Below, piece by piece: positions 11,545 through 24,683 of a stretch of 64,000 bases of DNA. The notes under the pieces were generated by a model. It made no database searches and had not been told where the DNA came from. It saw nothing but the letters and a program-made list of their open reading frames with translations. The position numbers and the translations under genes are program-made. Positions within the stretch are counted from its first letter, which is position 1. Each line of letters starts with the position of its first letter. Source of the stretch: Moniliophthora roreri (Eukaryota; Basidiomycota; Agaricomycetes; Agaricales; Marasmiaceae); contig LATX02000200.1 of assembly GCA_001466705.2 (NCBI GenBank), forward strand, positions 1,674,001-1,738,000. The letters run 5' to 3'.

Positions 11545-12640
11545 TCAACCGAATTCTTCGTAATCACTCATGAGAGAGAAGACTCGGAGGACTGCAGGCT
11601 TGTCCCCTTGGTTTGCGGACGCAAATGTCGCAAGTCGTTGCGAGACGGCGTCAAAACAAGGCCTAACGGCCTGAATTAGTGGATGGGTAGAGTTCCAGAC
11701 AGTCCAGGTACGTATCTGGAAAAGTATTTTCACAGTCGGAGGAAAGGAAATGTGTTCAAATACTTGACTGCAATCAAGGGTTTCGGAAGGGGATGTTGGA
11801 GAGTGGAGAGAAAGCAGGTGCAAGCTAGGAAGCGAAACGGTCGGCAAGTCCGCCTGAACAGAATGTGGGACAGCGTCAACCGTCAAGCGGAGTTCTTTGA
11901 GCTGTGGTGACCTTCGCAGTACGCCATAGAATTGCTCCGCTAAGGACCGCTGCCATCCAAATCAAGCATCGTGAGGTTCTGTAGCATTCCTGACTCCCAA
12001 GAAGAGCCAGAATACTTCAAACGAAGACGAGCAAGCACTGGCGTTCCGCCACGAAGAAAGTCCCTAGGAAGTAACAGTACCTCGTGGTCGTCGTATTCAA
12101 ACCAATCAGCGGGTTTTATTGTTTTAGAGCGAAGGTATGGCATGAGATACACCGCAGCCAGCGAGAGTCTCTGCAAATCTTCTGTGCGGAGGCAAAGGTC
12201 CAATTTTCGAGTACGTGCTGCTTGGAGGCACAGTCTCCGACAGCACTTGCATACTTTTTGGTGTAACGTCGCGTCCCACAACATTATCCCGGAAGAAAAT
12301 GTGCAGAAGAGACTGCTTAGACTGCGCAATCATTTCTCGTCCTAGCGGAGGTATCGTAGAATTCGGGCAATTCCAAAGTGCGGAATGATTGAGCGGAATT
12401 GTGTGCCAAAGATGGCAGACATGAGTGAATGCTAGCCACTCGAGCTTTTTCATCAGCGGACAGCAATAATCTATAGTAGTTCGGGTAGGGTATGGAACGC
12501 ATAGCACGAAATGCGCGAAAGAAGTTCAGAAGGCAAACGACATATTGCCGTTCTCGAATGGTGCTCTGACTTCAACCTTCGGATTTCTTCCTCTAGCAGT
12601 CCAATGCGCTCGTGTATATCGCAAAATTCAGCTAATCAAA
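11545..12640 (-). pseudogene. F-box protein pseudogene with frameshifts
   Basis: On the minus strand a recognisable F-box protein is broken into successive frames. It begins with a coiled segment and CRLPSELLSRI (about 12515-12540). After a one-base shift it resumes as LAFTHVCHLWHTIPLNHSALW (about 12380-12440). It shifts again near 12210 to a frame with RKLDLCLRTEDLQRLSL, and again near 11935 to LAEQFYGVLRRSPQLKELRL, ending at 11545. None of the breaks can be an intron, since they are single-base offsets within continuous conserved protein. The product, if any, would be truncated. An upstream exon beyond 12640 is possible. Sequencing error is the alternative, but three shifts in one gene among intact neighbours argues for decay. 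Confidence 0.8.
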
Positions 12641-12853
12641 ACTACTGGTCAGCAAAAGGTCAGATACCCAATGATAACGCACCTCTCCGTTGGTTAGAGC
12701 ATTGGTCCTTGTCACCGCTGGCTATCGGATTCAATCGGTTCAACAAGTTGTAGATATTTCTGAGACTGAACGTAGCTGAGATGAACGCGTGATGGACGTC
12801 AGAAACAAAGGTGCATCTGACGTGTAAGTCCAGTGTGCCTGCTTCCCACCACG

Positions 12854-13726
12854 ATGAGCAGCCGTCTCGCCTCGTTTCGTGGTCCTTCAACACCAAATTC
12901 ATCTCCAGTGCAGTACCGGCAGCCCAGTAACTCTGTCTCGCCATCGCCTTCCTCGCCATCGAAAGCGGTTGAAACTACTTTCCATCGCAAAACGCGAACA
13001 TTACTACAAGAATTACGTTCTCTTACCGAAGCTTGGGACGATGTTATCCTCATCGACGGACTCAAAGCTGCAAAGAGTCTTGTTGATACTAGGACAGACT
13101 TGGAGTGTGTGTTATTCTCTACTTGTTTATCTCAGTGATTGAGAAGAAGGAAATAGCAATTCACTTTCTCTGATTCCGAATCGTCTGCCTCGTACGCGTG
13201 TCATGACGCCCAAACTGGCGTTGATGGAGAAGAGGATTTCGGAATTGGATACTGTTATTTCAAAGCTGGTATGTTGAAGCCCGCAGATTTATTCATAGCA
13301 TTAAAGTAATTGTCTGAAGCAAAAACAGTTCCGCAAAATGGTCGCAGTGATTGAGAACTTTGAAGCCTTGGTTATCGAAGCGCACAAGAACAAGGGGTGG
13401 CAATGGGTAGAAAAGGAACCTCTTTGGACGACGTGGTCTCTTAACCAATTTGGTATGTTCTCTTGCTCCTGACGAATGTAAAACGGTGACTGACCAAAAC
13501 GCGTATAGCATCGATGATCCCTTCTATCCTCGGCCCGTACCACAGATCTCTTAATGAACACATAAACCTTGTCAATATCCTTCGAAAACATTCCACGCCA
13601 TTCGAAGAAGCTCGTATTGCGATAGGGCAGTGGGCTGCACAATCATGGCTCGAAGATTCCGGTTGGGACGCAAAGTGGGAAGATCTTTGTGAAGCAGAAG
13701 TCGACCGGTGGCGTAGTTCTCGATGA
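12854..13726 (+). CDS. Unassigned conserved-looking protein
   Basis: Four exons (12854-13104, 13157-13268, 13329-13452, 13509-13726) close the frame perfectly and give 234 residues. The first 35 residues are Ser/Pro-rich and probably disordered. Then comes a helical region (KTRTLLQELRSLTEAWDD), a likely coiled coil (PKLALMEKRISELDTVISKLQ), and a Trp-rich C-terminal domain with GWQWVEKEPLWTTWSL and SWLEDSGWDAKWEDLCEAEV. There is no signal peptide or membrane segment. I do not recognise the family. The clean splicing and well-ordered C-terminus suggest a real single-domain protein rather than a chance assembly. Confidence 0.75.
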
Positions 13727-14124
13727 GCGTAAAACTTTGACCGAAGCAATATTGGGATGTACATCCTTTGTACATCACATCATCTGCCGTGATAGACCAA
13801 GCCTGTCCCGACACTAATGGATCTCTGGGCCAGAGCTCCAAGCGATAGCAGGATTCAGCGTGTCCAGGTCAAATTCGTGGTACAAAAATGGGTTCGCTGC
13901 CCCGATCGGGCTCGTGCAAGCATGTACAGGGTTGAGGTACAGGCTAGAGACGAAGTTGTAGGGCTCCTCTGAACAGAGATAGTGTACCAGACCCAAACTC
14001 ATAATATTTAACAAGTACAACGAGTCTTCTCAGCTCTGCTTGACGCTTTGCTTGACGGTGCCATCAGCCGCATTTGCGTGTGACATATCGCGTTGTGTCA
14101 CACGCCGTTCTCCCTTTCTAGACC

Positions 14125-15616
14125 ATGGACGCCTTAGTGCAGCAATTGCAGACGAATTCAGCGAATGTCGTCGCACTGCTCAAGCAAAATGAAGGAATTC
14201 TGCACTTGGCCATGCAAGATGGCTCAGATCCTTTAATAATCTTGGCTGAAAATACCATCGCCGTCATCTTCATCCTCATCGCACGTCTCACTGACCAAAG
14301 CCCAAACGCACTTACACCACCTCCATGGCAATTCATCAACTCATTCTGCGACACATTCGACCAAGAAGCAGCACGTCTTGTCCCAGAAAAGGTCTTACAG
14401 CTCGCAAAGACGCTGAGCATGCATGATCTCAAATACGCCATTCTCCCTCTTCTTAGTCTCGCCACACGTTACCCTCCTGCGCCCTCTACACTCACTCCAA
14501 TGCATACCTATCTTCTCATTAACGTTCTACAGACGGGTCATATTGCACCTCTCGTGCCCTTTCTTACCAACTACCCCATCGACGACATCGATAGCACGTT
14601 TGTAAAGGTTGAGCAGTTGGGGTACAATGATAACCTCATCTATCATTACCTAGCTGGTACTATCTTAACACTCGCCGCTTTACCTATCGGAGCTGAACCA
14701 CCACCACCCGATACACCACTCCTGCCTCCTGGTCAATCCCAATTCGCGCCTTATGCACCTCCGCCGGATAGGAAACTGTTGGAAGGAGCGTTGGGGTATT
14801 TTGAACAATGCGTATGTGCACCAAGTCAAGGTGTACCTGCTGCAATCCAGCTCGAGGCGTTGAAAAAGATGCGCCTGGTTCAGTGTTTGGTTTTCGGTGC
14901 ACCTCAGCCGTTGCCAAAGTATGCTTCCTCAGTACTCGGTCGTCTTTTCAAGAGTTCACCATACAACTCGCTCGTCAACGCATTCGCACAACCGGGCATT
15001 CGTAGCTTAGCAATTAAAGATCAGCACACGTACGAACACGATCGGAATTGGGGGTTGGTACTTCGGCTGGTGGGTGAAAGTGAAAGTGGGAGGTGGCAAG
15101 TCAAGCGGCTTATAGAGTCGTACGTTCGTCTCTCTCTAGAGGAAATCGGTCGTATGTTGGGATGGGTAGCAGAGGGGAAAAGCAGTGATAGAAATTGGGA
15201 AGGCGAACAAAGAGTGAGAGCATTGATCCTGGGGATGATTGAGAGTGGTATGATCAGGGCGACTTTGAATGCTCATAGTGTGGTGACGTTTCATGATGAG
15301 GAGGTTGGAGTGGGTGAGGACGTTGATAGTATGTGTTCCTACGTCTACGCTGTTTGATAAGTGGCTAATAGCGTCTACAGTCTCGGCAGTTTTACAAACG
15401 ATCCAAGAGCAATCTGTCCTTCTCCAATCCCTCGATCAAGAAATCACCCGATCCAAAGAGTTCCTCACACGTGTCGTCAAAGGCGGCAGTGGCTCTGGCG
15501 GTGGCTACGGAATGGGTATGGGTATGGGGAGTATGATGGGGAGTATGATGGGCATGGGAGGCCCCGGCATGGACGATGAAGATATGGCCTTTGGTGAGGA
15601 GGGAATGTACGCATAA
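14125..15616 (+). CDS. CSN3: COP9 signalosome subunit 3
   Basis: Two exons, 14125-15328 and 15381-15616, encode 479 residues. The helical-repeat body with the YHYLAGTILTLAALPIG segment and the C-terminal PCI region (SLVNAFAQPGIRSLAI, then LSLEEIGRMLGW and MIRATLNAHSVVTFHDEE) match Csn3. Within the CSN complex it acts as a scaffold for removal of Nedd8 from cullins, in the same ubiquitin pathway as F-box proteins. After the PCI domain the protein ends in an unusual Gly/Met-rich tail (about residues 435-465, repeats of GMGMG and GSMM) and a short acidic end. It converges on SUV3. Confidence 0.9.
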
Positions 15617-15789
15617 GCGCCGTGTTTCTTGCGACTTGCTATACCGTGGAGGTGGCACAGTTTTTTGCTATCAGTTTCCAGTGCAATTGTAGAATATACG
15701 AACCAGAATGTTGTCCAAACGTCCCGTGCATTATAATATCAAGTAGGGTCTACGGTATGTGTATACTATGCAAAACTCATCATGCTAGG

Positions 15790-18368
15790 CTATGATCGCT
15801 CCCTAAGCTGAAGCCTTTCCATCCTCCTCTTCGCATCCTCATGTCGATCCCAGTAAACCAACCCTTCTTTTCTATCTTGTTCATCATAATCCCTAGCACC
15901 CCTAGCACCCCTTGTCATACCTTTCAAACACGCACGCAACGCCTTCTCCGTTTTCACCTGCAACTCGTGCGCCGCTTCCGAATCATGGAATGCAACGGGT
16001 TGGCGGTATGACAGCCAGGAATACGATGTCAGTAGGCGATGTAACAGTTCAAGTGCATCCAGAGCGGCGAGTTGATTCCCCGGTTCACTTGGCGCGCCTG
16101 AAGAAAGGACAGAGTCGAGGGTACCCAGCAACTCTGGTCCTTGAGAGTTGAGTAGTGGAAGTAAAGGAACACTGTAATCTTCGCCATAAACCTGCAATAA
16201 CGCCGTGATATACGGCAACGCCCGATTCTCCTTCCATGGAAGCGGTGCCAACGCCAAAAGCATCCTATCACTGAATGATATACCACTATCATTCGCCTCA
16301 AGCTTGGTAGACTTGTTTTTACGAGAATACGAGGAATACGAGGAAAACGGTGAGTCGGAGAGTGAGGCGGAGGTGGCCGTAGAAGAAGTATTGATGAGTG
16401 AATCAACGACAGCAGGGACTGTTTTTCCACCGGCAACGACGCCTAGGTCTGCGTAGCGGTATAAACCACCGCTGTCATGATTGGTCTTTTCACCTGAAGA
16501 AGACCCGTCTCCTGCACCCAACACCCCAATGTACCGATGTGCTTCCATACATAAACCTAATCCTGCCCCTGAAGGAAGCGCACGACTTGCTGCGTTGAGA
16601 TGTTCTGAACCAGGTGAGAGTACCACATACGGTATAGGCGGGAGTTGTTTGGCGAGTGTCATCGCGAGTGAAGGAAGATCTTGAGGGTGTAATGTTGTTG
16701 CAACACCGCCCTCTGAGGATGAGGAATCAGCAGAAAAACGACCGGCACGACCGGCAATCTGTTTGACTTGGGAGACGGTGAGAGCCCGACGAACTTTACC
16801 GTCGAATTTGGATGTGGAGGAGAATATGACTCGATTAATTTTCCTGCCGCCTGTGTTAGCCAAGGCCAAGGTACAAAAAAAAGTTGGAAAAGGACATACA
16901 AATTCAACCCCATACCAATTGCATCACTCCCAATAAGCACATCGTATCCGCTTTCTGGGTCATTGAACAGTTCAGCTTGACGAGAACGAATTTCCGGGGG
17001 AAGTTTGCCATAGACGACAGCACACTTCATCTTTGTTTTTTCCTCGACAGCTTTTTTAAGTTTGAATATGTCCCGCCGTGAGAAGCCGACTATACAATCG
17101 CCCTGTTTGACGTTTGCCAAGTCACCTTGAAGGGATACTGTAGACACAGTCAACGGGCTCAACCGTTCATAGCGCCTAATCTCCAATGTATCGTTGGTAT
17201 TTCCCTTGAGCAAAGCCTGTATCACAGGCACTGCTGTCTCCTCTCCGCATAAGTGAATCTCGGGTGCGCAGATCCCCAACACGGCGTTTGTCCATGCGTA
17301 TCCACGACCAGGATCACCTATCATCTGAATCTCATCGATGACAACGATATTGAACCGTGAGCTAGGAGGCAACATTTCGATTGTACATGAGAGAAGGGGT
17401 GCCGTGTCAGAGACGATTTTCTGGGCTTCCCCTGTGACGAGGTTGCATTGGCGGATGTAGGATGGGTTGCCGCCGAGAGAGGATGTGATGGCTATTCCGT
17501 TGGAGGAAGAGGATGAGGCTTGGGCATTAAGAGGAACAATCTTTCCCGTGTTGAGACGTTCCCATATCTCGTGTGCGAGTAGACGTAGTGGGCCGGCATA
17601 AACACCGGCTTCAGACGCAGCCAAGGCCCTCAGCGCATTATGTGTTTTACCGCTGTTGGTTGGGCCTACGTGCATAATGAAATGCCTTCGCATGCGACGA
17701 GCAGCATCGAATCTGTCTGCGGGGTATGGAATAGATGTGGCATGATGGAGGTGCATTATAGATTTCAGTGTATCGGGTGAAATGTTCCTGTGGATGGATT
17801 GGGGTGAATGGGTAGCCCAGGCGTACAAGACAGATGTGGTGACCATGTCATAGTACTCTGCTGGGACATCTGTTTTCGTGATTTTGCTATATCGAACGAG
17901 GGCATAGCGCGTGTAAGCGTCGGGGGTGTTTAGTTCACCGCGTTGGGCTGCCCGTACAAAGGATTGCAGCAAAAGTGGAATTTCGTGGTCTGGGATACCG
18001 AATCGCTCGAGGCGGTCGTGAACAGTGCGCGAGTCTTGCCATGTCTGCAGATATGATTCTAGAAATTGGTTTATGGAGGAGAGGGTGGGAGAGGGCGGTT
18101 TGGGTGTTGTTGGAGGATTTGGCTGTGTCGATGGTGGAAATGGACGACTTTGTCTGCTTGGCTGACGACCAAATTGCTGTCGTTTCACATACGAATTTGA
18201 GCCATGTCGATCTCCTGACCGAAATCTACAGTAGGAGGGAATGAAAATGGGTGAAATACGCGGGGAAATACGCGGGGAAACCGTCCATGCGCGTAGCATG
18301 AGACTGAGAAATTTTTCGGCGCTTAATCGAGGGTACGCGATACTGGGACTGCCCAGCGACGCCCTCAT
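15790..18368 (-). CDS. SUV3: Mitochondrial ATP-dependent RNA helicase SUV3
   Basis: Two exons, 16900-18368 and 15790-16843, give 840 residues. Walker A GPTNSGKT lies near residue 233, the DEIQ motif (VVIDEIQMIGD) near 343, and the QIAGRAGRF motif near 518, the last two separated by an intron placed so that NLKINRVIFSS is read across the join. The basic, Ser/Arg-rich N-terminus fits a mitochondrial presequence. Suv3 unwinds RNA for the mitochondrial degradosome. I chose the ATG at 18368; a longer reading starts only with TTG. The C-terminal part includes the Suv3 helical domain and a longer Ser-rich insert (SSTATSASLSDSPFSS), which is probably disordered. Confidence 0.93.
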
Positions 18369-19960
18369 CCTCCATCCCAATTATCCTGTCAGCGGAATCG
18401 ACTTTTCACCTGAATCCACATCTGAATCCCACACTAGGCGTTTCCGTCGACTATATGGCCAACGATCTCTTGTTGTTACGTAAAAAAGTGGGTGAACACA
18501 AGGCATATGGTCTGGTTCAGAATTCACTCCGCCATCGGAGTCAACGTAGAGGGCACTTCTCTTACTCAACTATATACCTCAAGCTGCTGCCGCACTTGCT
18601 GCAAGTGCAAAAGAATTCTGGTACGTTCCCTCGAGTGTCGGTGTGTTCTGACAAAATAGTCGCAGAACCCTTCGTGGTGTCTTAACCAACGGGGAAAACC
18701 GGTGGCTTCTCGTTTTTCGTTGGGACTCTGATACATATCGAAGCGGCAAATACACATATAGCACTTCATTTAAACTCACCAGGACGCCGCGCAGAGTCAA
18801 TATGGATATCGCAGATGCAATAGTTGAATTGCTACATGTCTGGATAAGTATTTCTATTCTAATGTTGGCAGCGATGTTGATTGGGCGATAACTCATGACG
18901 ATGTTGGCGAGGACGATGAATATTTCAACCTTTGAACACTATTCTGGAATTTTTTTTCTTTGTATCCTGTTTGTTCTCCGCTCCGCCTGCGGCGTATCCT
19001 AGAGATATTCATCGTTGTATCTACATTTTGTGCTGGGATTACCATTCGGAACTGTCTCTTAGCTCGCAACCCGTGCGAAGGAAACTGGGTAAGTGTCATT
19101 TCGACTAGATATATTTTTACTCACTCATGGCTAGGAAAATGAACTCAGCTAGGAGCTACTACCAACGACTGAGTGTGGTGCTTCATTGTGTTTTCATGAG
19201 ACGAAACTTTTACCAGAACTCCCCGAACCATGCGGCAATAATAGCTTCACGCAGAAATTGAATCTAGTTGGCACGCTCCATCTATGGATGAGTTTCTAAT
19301 TCCGCTTCATCCTGTTGTCGTTGCGAATCGAACAATTACAATCCACTTTGAAATTCTACGAAACCTTTCTCCCTCATCGGGAATATTGAGTAGATCATGA
19401 TACATGACATATAGTGCCTTATAGAAACATATTTATTCAATAACTACATATGATTTGGCCTTTTTCTAGTTCAACTACATCACAGTCGCCTCAATGCCTG
19501 AATCGATTTTGATTCGTTGTCCTCAATGGAGCCAGCGCTAGAGTCACGGTGGAATGAGTATGAGGCAGCCTGGTTATCGACAGCTTGCTTCGTGACCGAC
19601 CAGCGACAAGCCTAAGGCAACTTTGGCTGGTAAATCTCCTATGTGGTCGGGCAGTGGGTGCATATACTGTCGATGTCAGGCACGGAGAGGCGGTGGCAAT
19701 GCGAAGCGGCCCGATTGAAAAGTAAATGAAAACGCACTGCTATCAAGGATAGCGAAGGAGAGGTTTGATGAGCCCTCTCCAATTCATATTTCGCCTGCTG
19801 TGACACATTACAAGGATCATCTAGGATGCCTGCATTCCAATCAATACAAACTACGCAATGGCGAATACTCGATAGCAATAACATAGTCCAGCGATAGGTG
19901 AAAAGATACCGTGAGCAATGCGACAGAAGTGAAGGAAGCCAGAAATGACCGCCATTATGA
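18369..19960. other. Intergenic region, no gene seen
   Basis: About 1.6 kb lies between the start of SUV3 and the end of the kinase gene. Several 60-100 codon frames occur on both strands, but none shows a domain, signal peptide or plausible intron chain. An Ala-rich minus-strand frame at 18579-18896 was examined and not accepted. Confidence 0.5.
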
Positions 19961-22900
19961 TCATCCACCGACTAATATCGGTTTCCCAGCTGTTCTTTCG
20001 GTCAGTGTCGAAGGGGGAAAATACGACCCCGAATCTGCCTCCTGGTCTAAATTGTCATCACCTGTATCGTCATATCCTTCACCATCGACACCGCTCCCGT
20101 TCCCCATATCCTCCTGCTCCTCCTCAATTGAATCAACATGACTATTCTGAGGCTCTAAAATGCTATTCAGCCCCGCTTCAACAGCAGCTAAACACCTCGC
20201 CAAGTCATCGATCGTCCGTGCCAGTTCGGTATGTGTACTCTCTGTTGTCATGAGCGCGCCAAAATCGACAGGACGCAATATCGGCAGTGAGGTCGATCCG
20301 CTGATTCCAAGGCCGGTACCAGTGAATGAGGAGTTGGAAGTAAGAGATGATGATTGATGATGATGGGAATTGGAGTATCCACGGGAGTGCGAGTAATGTC
20401 CTTGGTGATGGTTAGGGTGATGTGGAGCGGGAGATGGGTGTGGATGTGGATGATGAGCGGAGTCTTGAGAGCTAGATCGGCCTGGGACATTGTCAAATGG
20501 AGGTGGCGAGCTCGTTCGCGGCAGCCCTAATGTGAAAGGCATAGAGCTGGCTGAATTACTGACAGCATCTCTGAACGCTGAATGTGGCATAGTCATCGTT
20601 GAGTTTAGGTGACTGGGTGTAGGTGAAAATGTGCGTGGATTGACTAAAGCGGATGGTGAAGGTGGTAATAAGTCAGACAACCCCAGCTGGTGCTCTGACG
20701 ATAATGAAGGAATCTATGTCAAAACGTCGTTAATCTACATATCGGAGACAAACCAGAACTGAAGGTTACACACCTTGATAACATCCTTCAACCCAGGCGT
20801 ACCCAGATTGATAGCCGCACGACTAGAAGAGCTCGAGTCGCTACCACTTCTATTTCTCCTTGCCTCAGCAAAAGGCTTCACAGGAGGAATGAGCGGTGAG
20901 TCGGGTAGGTCAGGTATGATAACCTGACCTGAGGTCGCCGTTTTCGAATTTTCGGGAAGCGCAGTTGCAGAGCGAGTCCGAGTGATAGACGGGGAGGAAC
21001 GCGATGCAGTTGGAGGGAACCTCCGGGAAGTAGCCAAGGTATCTAGTGAATAAGTAGTTTGGTGCGCAACAGGCGACGTGGCGGGCGGTTGCGAGGTCGA
21101 ACTTGTTTGGGTCGGTGACTTTTTATGCGGTTGAAGGGGAAGGACGGTAGATGTCGAAGAAGTTGAAGTTGTTGTCGATCTGGTAGTTGGAGGGAATTGA
21201 AAAGAACCCGGTGTTGCGAGACTCATGTCGATGTCTCGTTTGGCGGAAAGACCGCCAATTCGGGTATTCAAACCTTCAGCGTTGCTCTTTGAGCGCTTTC
21301 GTGTTATCAACGGTTTTGCCGTGGGAGGAAGAGGAGATGGTATATCGGGAGTCGACATTGACAATCCTGTTGGCGATGAATCCACCGACGAGGACGGGTT
21401 GGTCCCGTTAATAGCAGAATCCTTTGATGGATGTGGTGGTATCGAAATGTCCGCTAATCCACGCATGGATCGAATGTCACGGTAGCTAGAGGACCGCACG
21501 GTACCCCCGGTTGATGGAGAGTGTGTCCGGTCTGAGGCTGGTGATAGACCATCGTCATTCGCGCTAGAGTCAGAATCTTGCGCTGGGGACGAGGTTGACA
21601 CGAACTCATCCTCCGATGCTGTTGCGCTTGTAGTCGTCTTCAATTTTGAACGTGCGCCTGTCCTTGGAAACACAAAGTTATTGGTTTGGGCACGTTCCTC
21701 GTCATTGATTTCCAGTGACAAAGGTTGTTTTGGAGTCCGTGGAGGTACGGGTGAAGGCGATGAGGAAGATGGGACGTTGGGAGGACTCGGCGCGTCTTGT
21801 CGAAGGAATGGAGGTGGCCGAAATGTATTCTGAGACGATGCATCGTCAGGGAATAGGCCACGAAGAGAAGAGGGTAAAGGAGTGGAAGCTGCTGCTCGTA
21901 TTGTGGCTTGTGGCTGCAGATTTTCAGGGAAATCGACATCGAGGGTGTCGTCGTCTGTGGCAAGCTGATGCGGTCGCCCCCGTACAGTCTCGAATGCCCA
22001 CGAGTCATCCTCGTCTAGGTCCGGATCATCAAATCTGCGAGATGTAAATAAGAGGATACCAATTGATATGCGTGACATACCCTTCCTGTTCCCAATCCAA
22101 TGGTCCAGCCAAACTAGCTCTAGGACCGGCTACTTGTAGTCGGCGGACCAAGTCTTGCAAGGTAGATACATTCACTTTTTGAATATTTTTGATCCACTTG
22201 GTTTTCAACAGTTCGTCCGCAGGCAGTCGCTGATCTTATTCATCAGAATCGATTCGGAAAATACATCAAAGAAAACGTACCTCTGACGGCAACTCTTTGA
22301 GACAGAATGCCATGAAATCCCTCATGTCCTTACTTCCCTCGTTTCCGGGCAAAGTCGGAGGTTTCGCGCGAGGAATGAGGTCCATGACTTTGAACTTGTC
22401 CAAATGAGAATGTGGCGGCGTTCCCTTCACCATCTCATAAATCATAATCCCCAAACTCCATATATCAGCCTTGGTGTCATATGCTGGTGTTGCCTGCAAG
22501 ACTTCGGGTGCCATCCAATACGGAGTACCAGTCAATGTATTCCGTTTGCTCGAGGTGGTTGCCAAAAGGGCAGAAACTCCAAAGTCGCAGATCATGACCT
22601 TTCCAGATGCGGTGACCAAAATGTTGGCTGCCTTCATATCTCGATGTATAACAGGTACCTTGTGGAGATAGCTGAGACCAACGAGAACCTCCCTAATGAT
22701 AATTGACGCATATTTCTCCTCAATACAACCATCCTTTGACGCTTTCATCAAAGACAGCACACTTCCTCCCTGTGCAAATTCCATGACGATCCAGACCCGT
22801 GGACCATCCATGTAGCATCCATAGTACTTTGTGATATTCGGTGCATCTCGAAGTTGAGTCAAAAGAGCGACTTCGCGTTGAATGTCGCCGACATCATCGT

Positions 22901-23039
22901 CGGGGGTGTCGAGATTAATTATCTTGAGTGCGACGACATTGCCGGTGGGTATATGAATTCCCTTGGATACTGAGCCATAAGCACCTTTTCCGACTGTCTC
23001 TAGGCGTTTGTAGAGCTGATGAACGGACGGCTGGGCCAT
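19961..23039 (-). CDS. STE20/germinal-centre-type protein kinase
   Basis: Four exons (22281-23039, 22081-22229, 20774-22034, 19961-20713) encode 973 residues. The kinase domain spans residues 9-258: glycine loop VGKGAYGSV, lysine in VALKII, catalytic loop HRDMKAANIL, DFG in ICDFGVSALL, and the STE20-family signature GTPYWMAPEVL. A short linker and roughly 690 residues of Ser/Thr/Pro-rich, probably disordered tail follow, with His-rich stretches near the end. Yeast Kic1 and fission yeast Nak1, in the RAM/MOR polarity network, have this architecture, so a role in cell polarity and morphogenesis is a reasonable inference. It is divergent from SSF1, with 107 bp between start codons. Confidence 0.88.
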
Positions 23040-23146
23040 ATAACAGGGGAAAGATGGAAGCTCTGGTGCAACACTGGTGAGAAATTCTGAACTTCAGATT
23101 TCGTAGCCACGTGGGTGAAAAATATTTCTTTTCCTCCTCCTACACC

Positions 23147-24637
23147 ATGGCTCGTCGCAGAAAGAACAGAACTCACCTCAAGGGACAAGCAGCAAAGGAT
23201 GCGTCCGATAGCTCTGCGCCAAAATCTTTTATCATCAAGCATGGTCAAGTAGGATCTTCGATAACGCAGCTCGTACGAGATATGCGAAAGGTTATGGAAC
23301 CTAACACGGCTTCTCGTCTTCGAGTATGTTTTCTCTTTGTTTCCTCGACTCCCCAGCAGTTGATATATAACAGGAAAGAAATAGAAATAAACTAAAAGAT
23401 TACTTGACTCTGGCACCTGCTCTCCATGTCACACATCTCCTTGCATTCACTCTCACCGATGTTGCGCCTTCGATGCGAATGGTTCGGCTATCAAACGGTC
23501 CAACACTCAGCTTCCGCGTTGAGAGGTACAGCCTCATGAAGGACATTTTGCATACTACAAAAAAAGCGCGAAACATCGGTCTAGGGTACCTCTCACCACC
23601 ATTGGTATGTTTTACAAAGTCTACCTGCATTCCTGGTACCTAAGCATACCCATAGCTGGTTCTCGCATCATTCCCATCTGCATCAGAAGCTCCACCGCAC
23701 CTTACCCTAGTCATGAAAGCGTTCCAATCCCTCTTTCCATCTTTATCACCCCAATCATTAAAACTCTCAAACGCCAGACGCGTAGTACTCGTCGCATACA
23801 ATGCTGAACGTGGTACCATTGATTTTCGTCACTACATGATCACTGTCAAGGCCTATGGTGTATCGAGACGCGTTCGGAAAATTCTTGAAGGGACAACATC
23901 GAAAAATACATCTGGAATGCTAGATCTAGGAAAGGAGGAGGATATCGCAGACTTTTTACTGAGAAAACGAGGAGAACCCGGACCAGATGCTGGTTATGAG
24001 AGTGCTGCATCATCAGGGGCAGAAAGTGTTGCAGGTGATGATGGTGATGCTATTGACCTCGCCGATGACTATGTTGGGAGGAATAACAAAAAGGGACAAC
24101 GAAGAGCGGTGAGGCTAGATGAGATAGGTCCCAGGTTAGAGTTGCGGTTAGTCAAGATCACCGAGGGTGTCCCTGGGAAAGAGGGTGGTGTTATGTATCA
24201 CGAGTTTGGTGAGTCATCTGCGCTATTGGAAAAGACAACCATCTGATTTGCGGTCAGTCAAAAAATCCAAAAAGGAGATTGCAGAGCAAAAGGCCGCTCA
24301 CGCCACCAAGGAAAAGCTCAGGAAGGAGCGCAGAGAGGAGCAGGAACGGAACGTGGCTCGGAAGAAGGCGGAGAAGGAGAAGAAGGAGAAGAAATCGGTT
24401 AGGATTGCGGGAGATAAAGATGAAGAGGACAAGAGTGCTGAGGAAGAGGATGAGGACATGGAAGAGGACGGAGAACAAGATGAAGACGCATGGGATGACG
24501 AGGAAGAAATCACGGATGGCGAGGAGAGTGATGCCGAAGACGACGGTAGTGATATAGGGGACGAAGGCGAGGAGAGCAGCGACGATGAAGAAGAGCGGAG
24601 GAGACCTAGAAAGAAATTAAAGGCTAAAGGAAAGTGA
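23147..24637 (+). CDS. SSF1: Ribosome biogenesis Brix protein SSF1/Peter Pan
   Basis: Four exons (23147-23323, 23374-23604, 23656-24208, 24258-24637) encode 446 residues. The start MARRRKNRTHLK, the Brix domain (HGQVGSSITQLVRDMRKVMEP, LSFRVERYSLMKDIL, LGYLSPPLLVL, LDFRHY-type IDFRHYMITV) and the C-terminal basic/acidic tail match Ssf1/Ssf2 and human PPAN. It binds pre-60S particles and is needed for 27S rRNA processing in the nucleolus. The last exon alternates Lys/Arg-rich helices with long Glu/Asp runs. The gene ends only 46 bp from the convergent cytochrome c synthase gene. Confidence 0.94.
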
Positions 24638-24683
24638 TGAATTAGGAGACGTATTATACAGTATCTAGTCTGTCTAGCTTTGC

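Noticed and set aside
18369..18380. Extended SUV3 start at 18380
   Set aside because: The upstream start is TTG; the first ATG is four codons inside.
18579..18896. 105-codon minus-strand frame with Ala-rich end
   Set aside because: It has no recognisable domain, no intron partners and no conserved motif.
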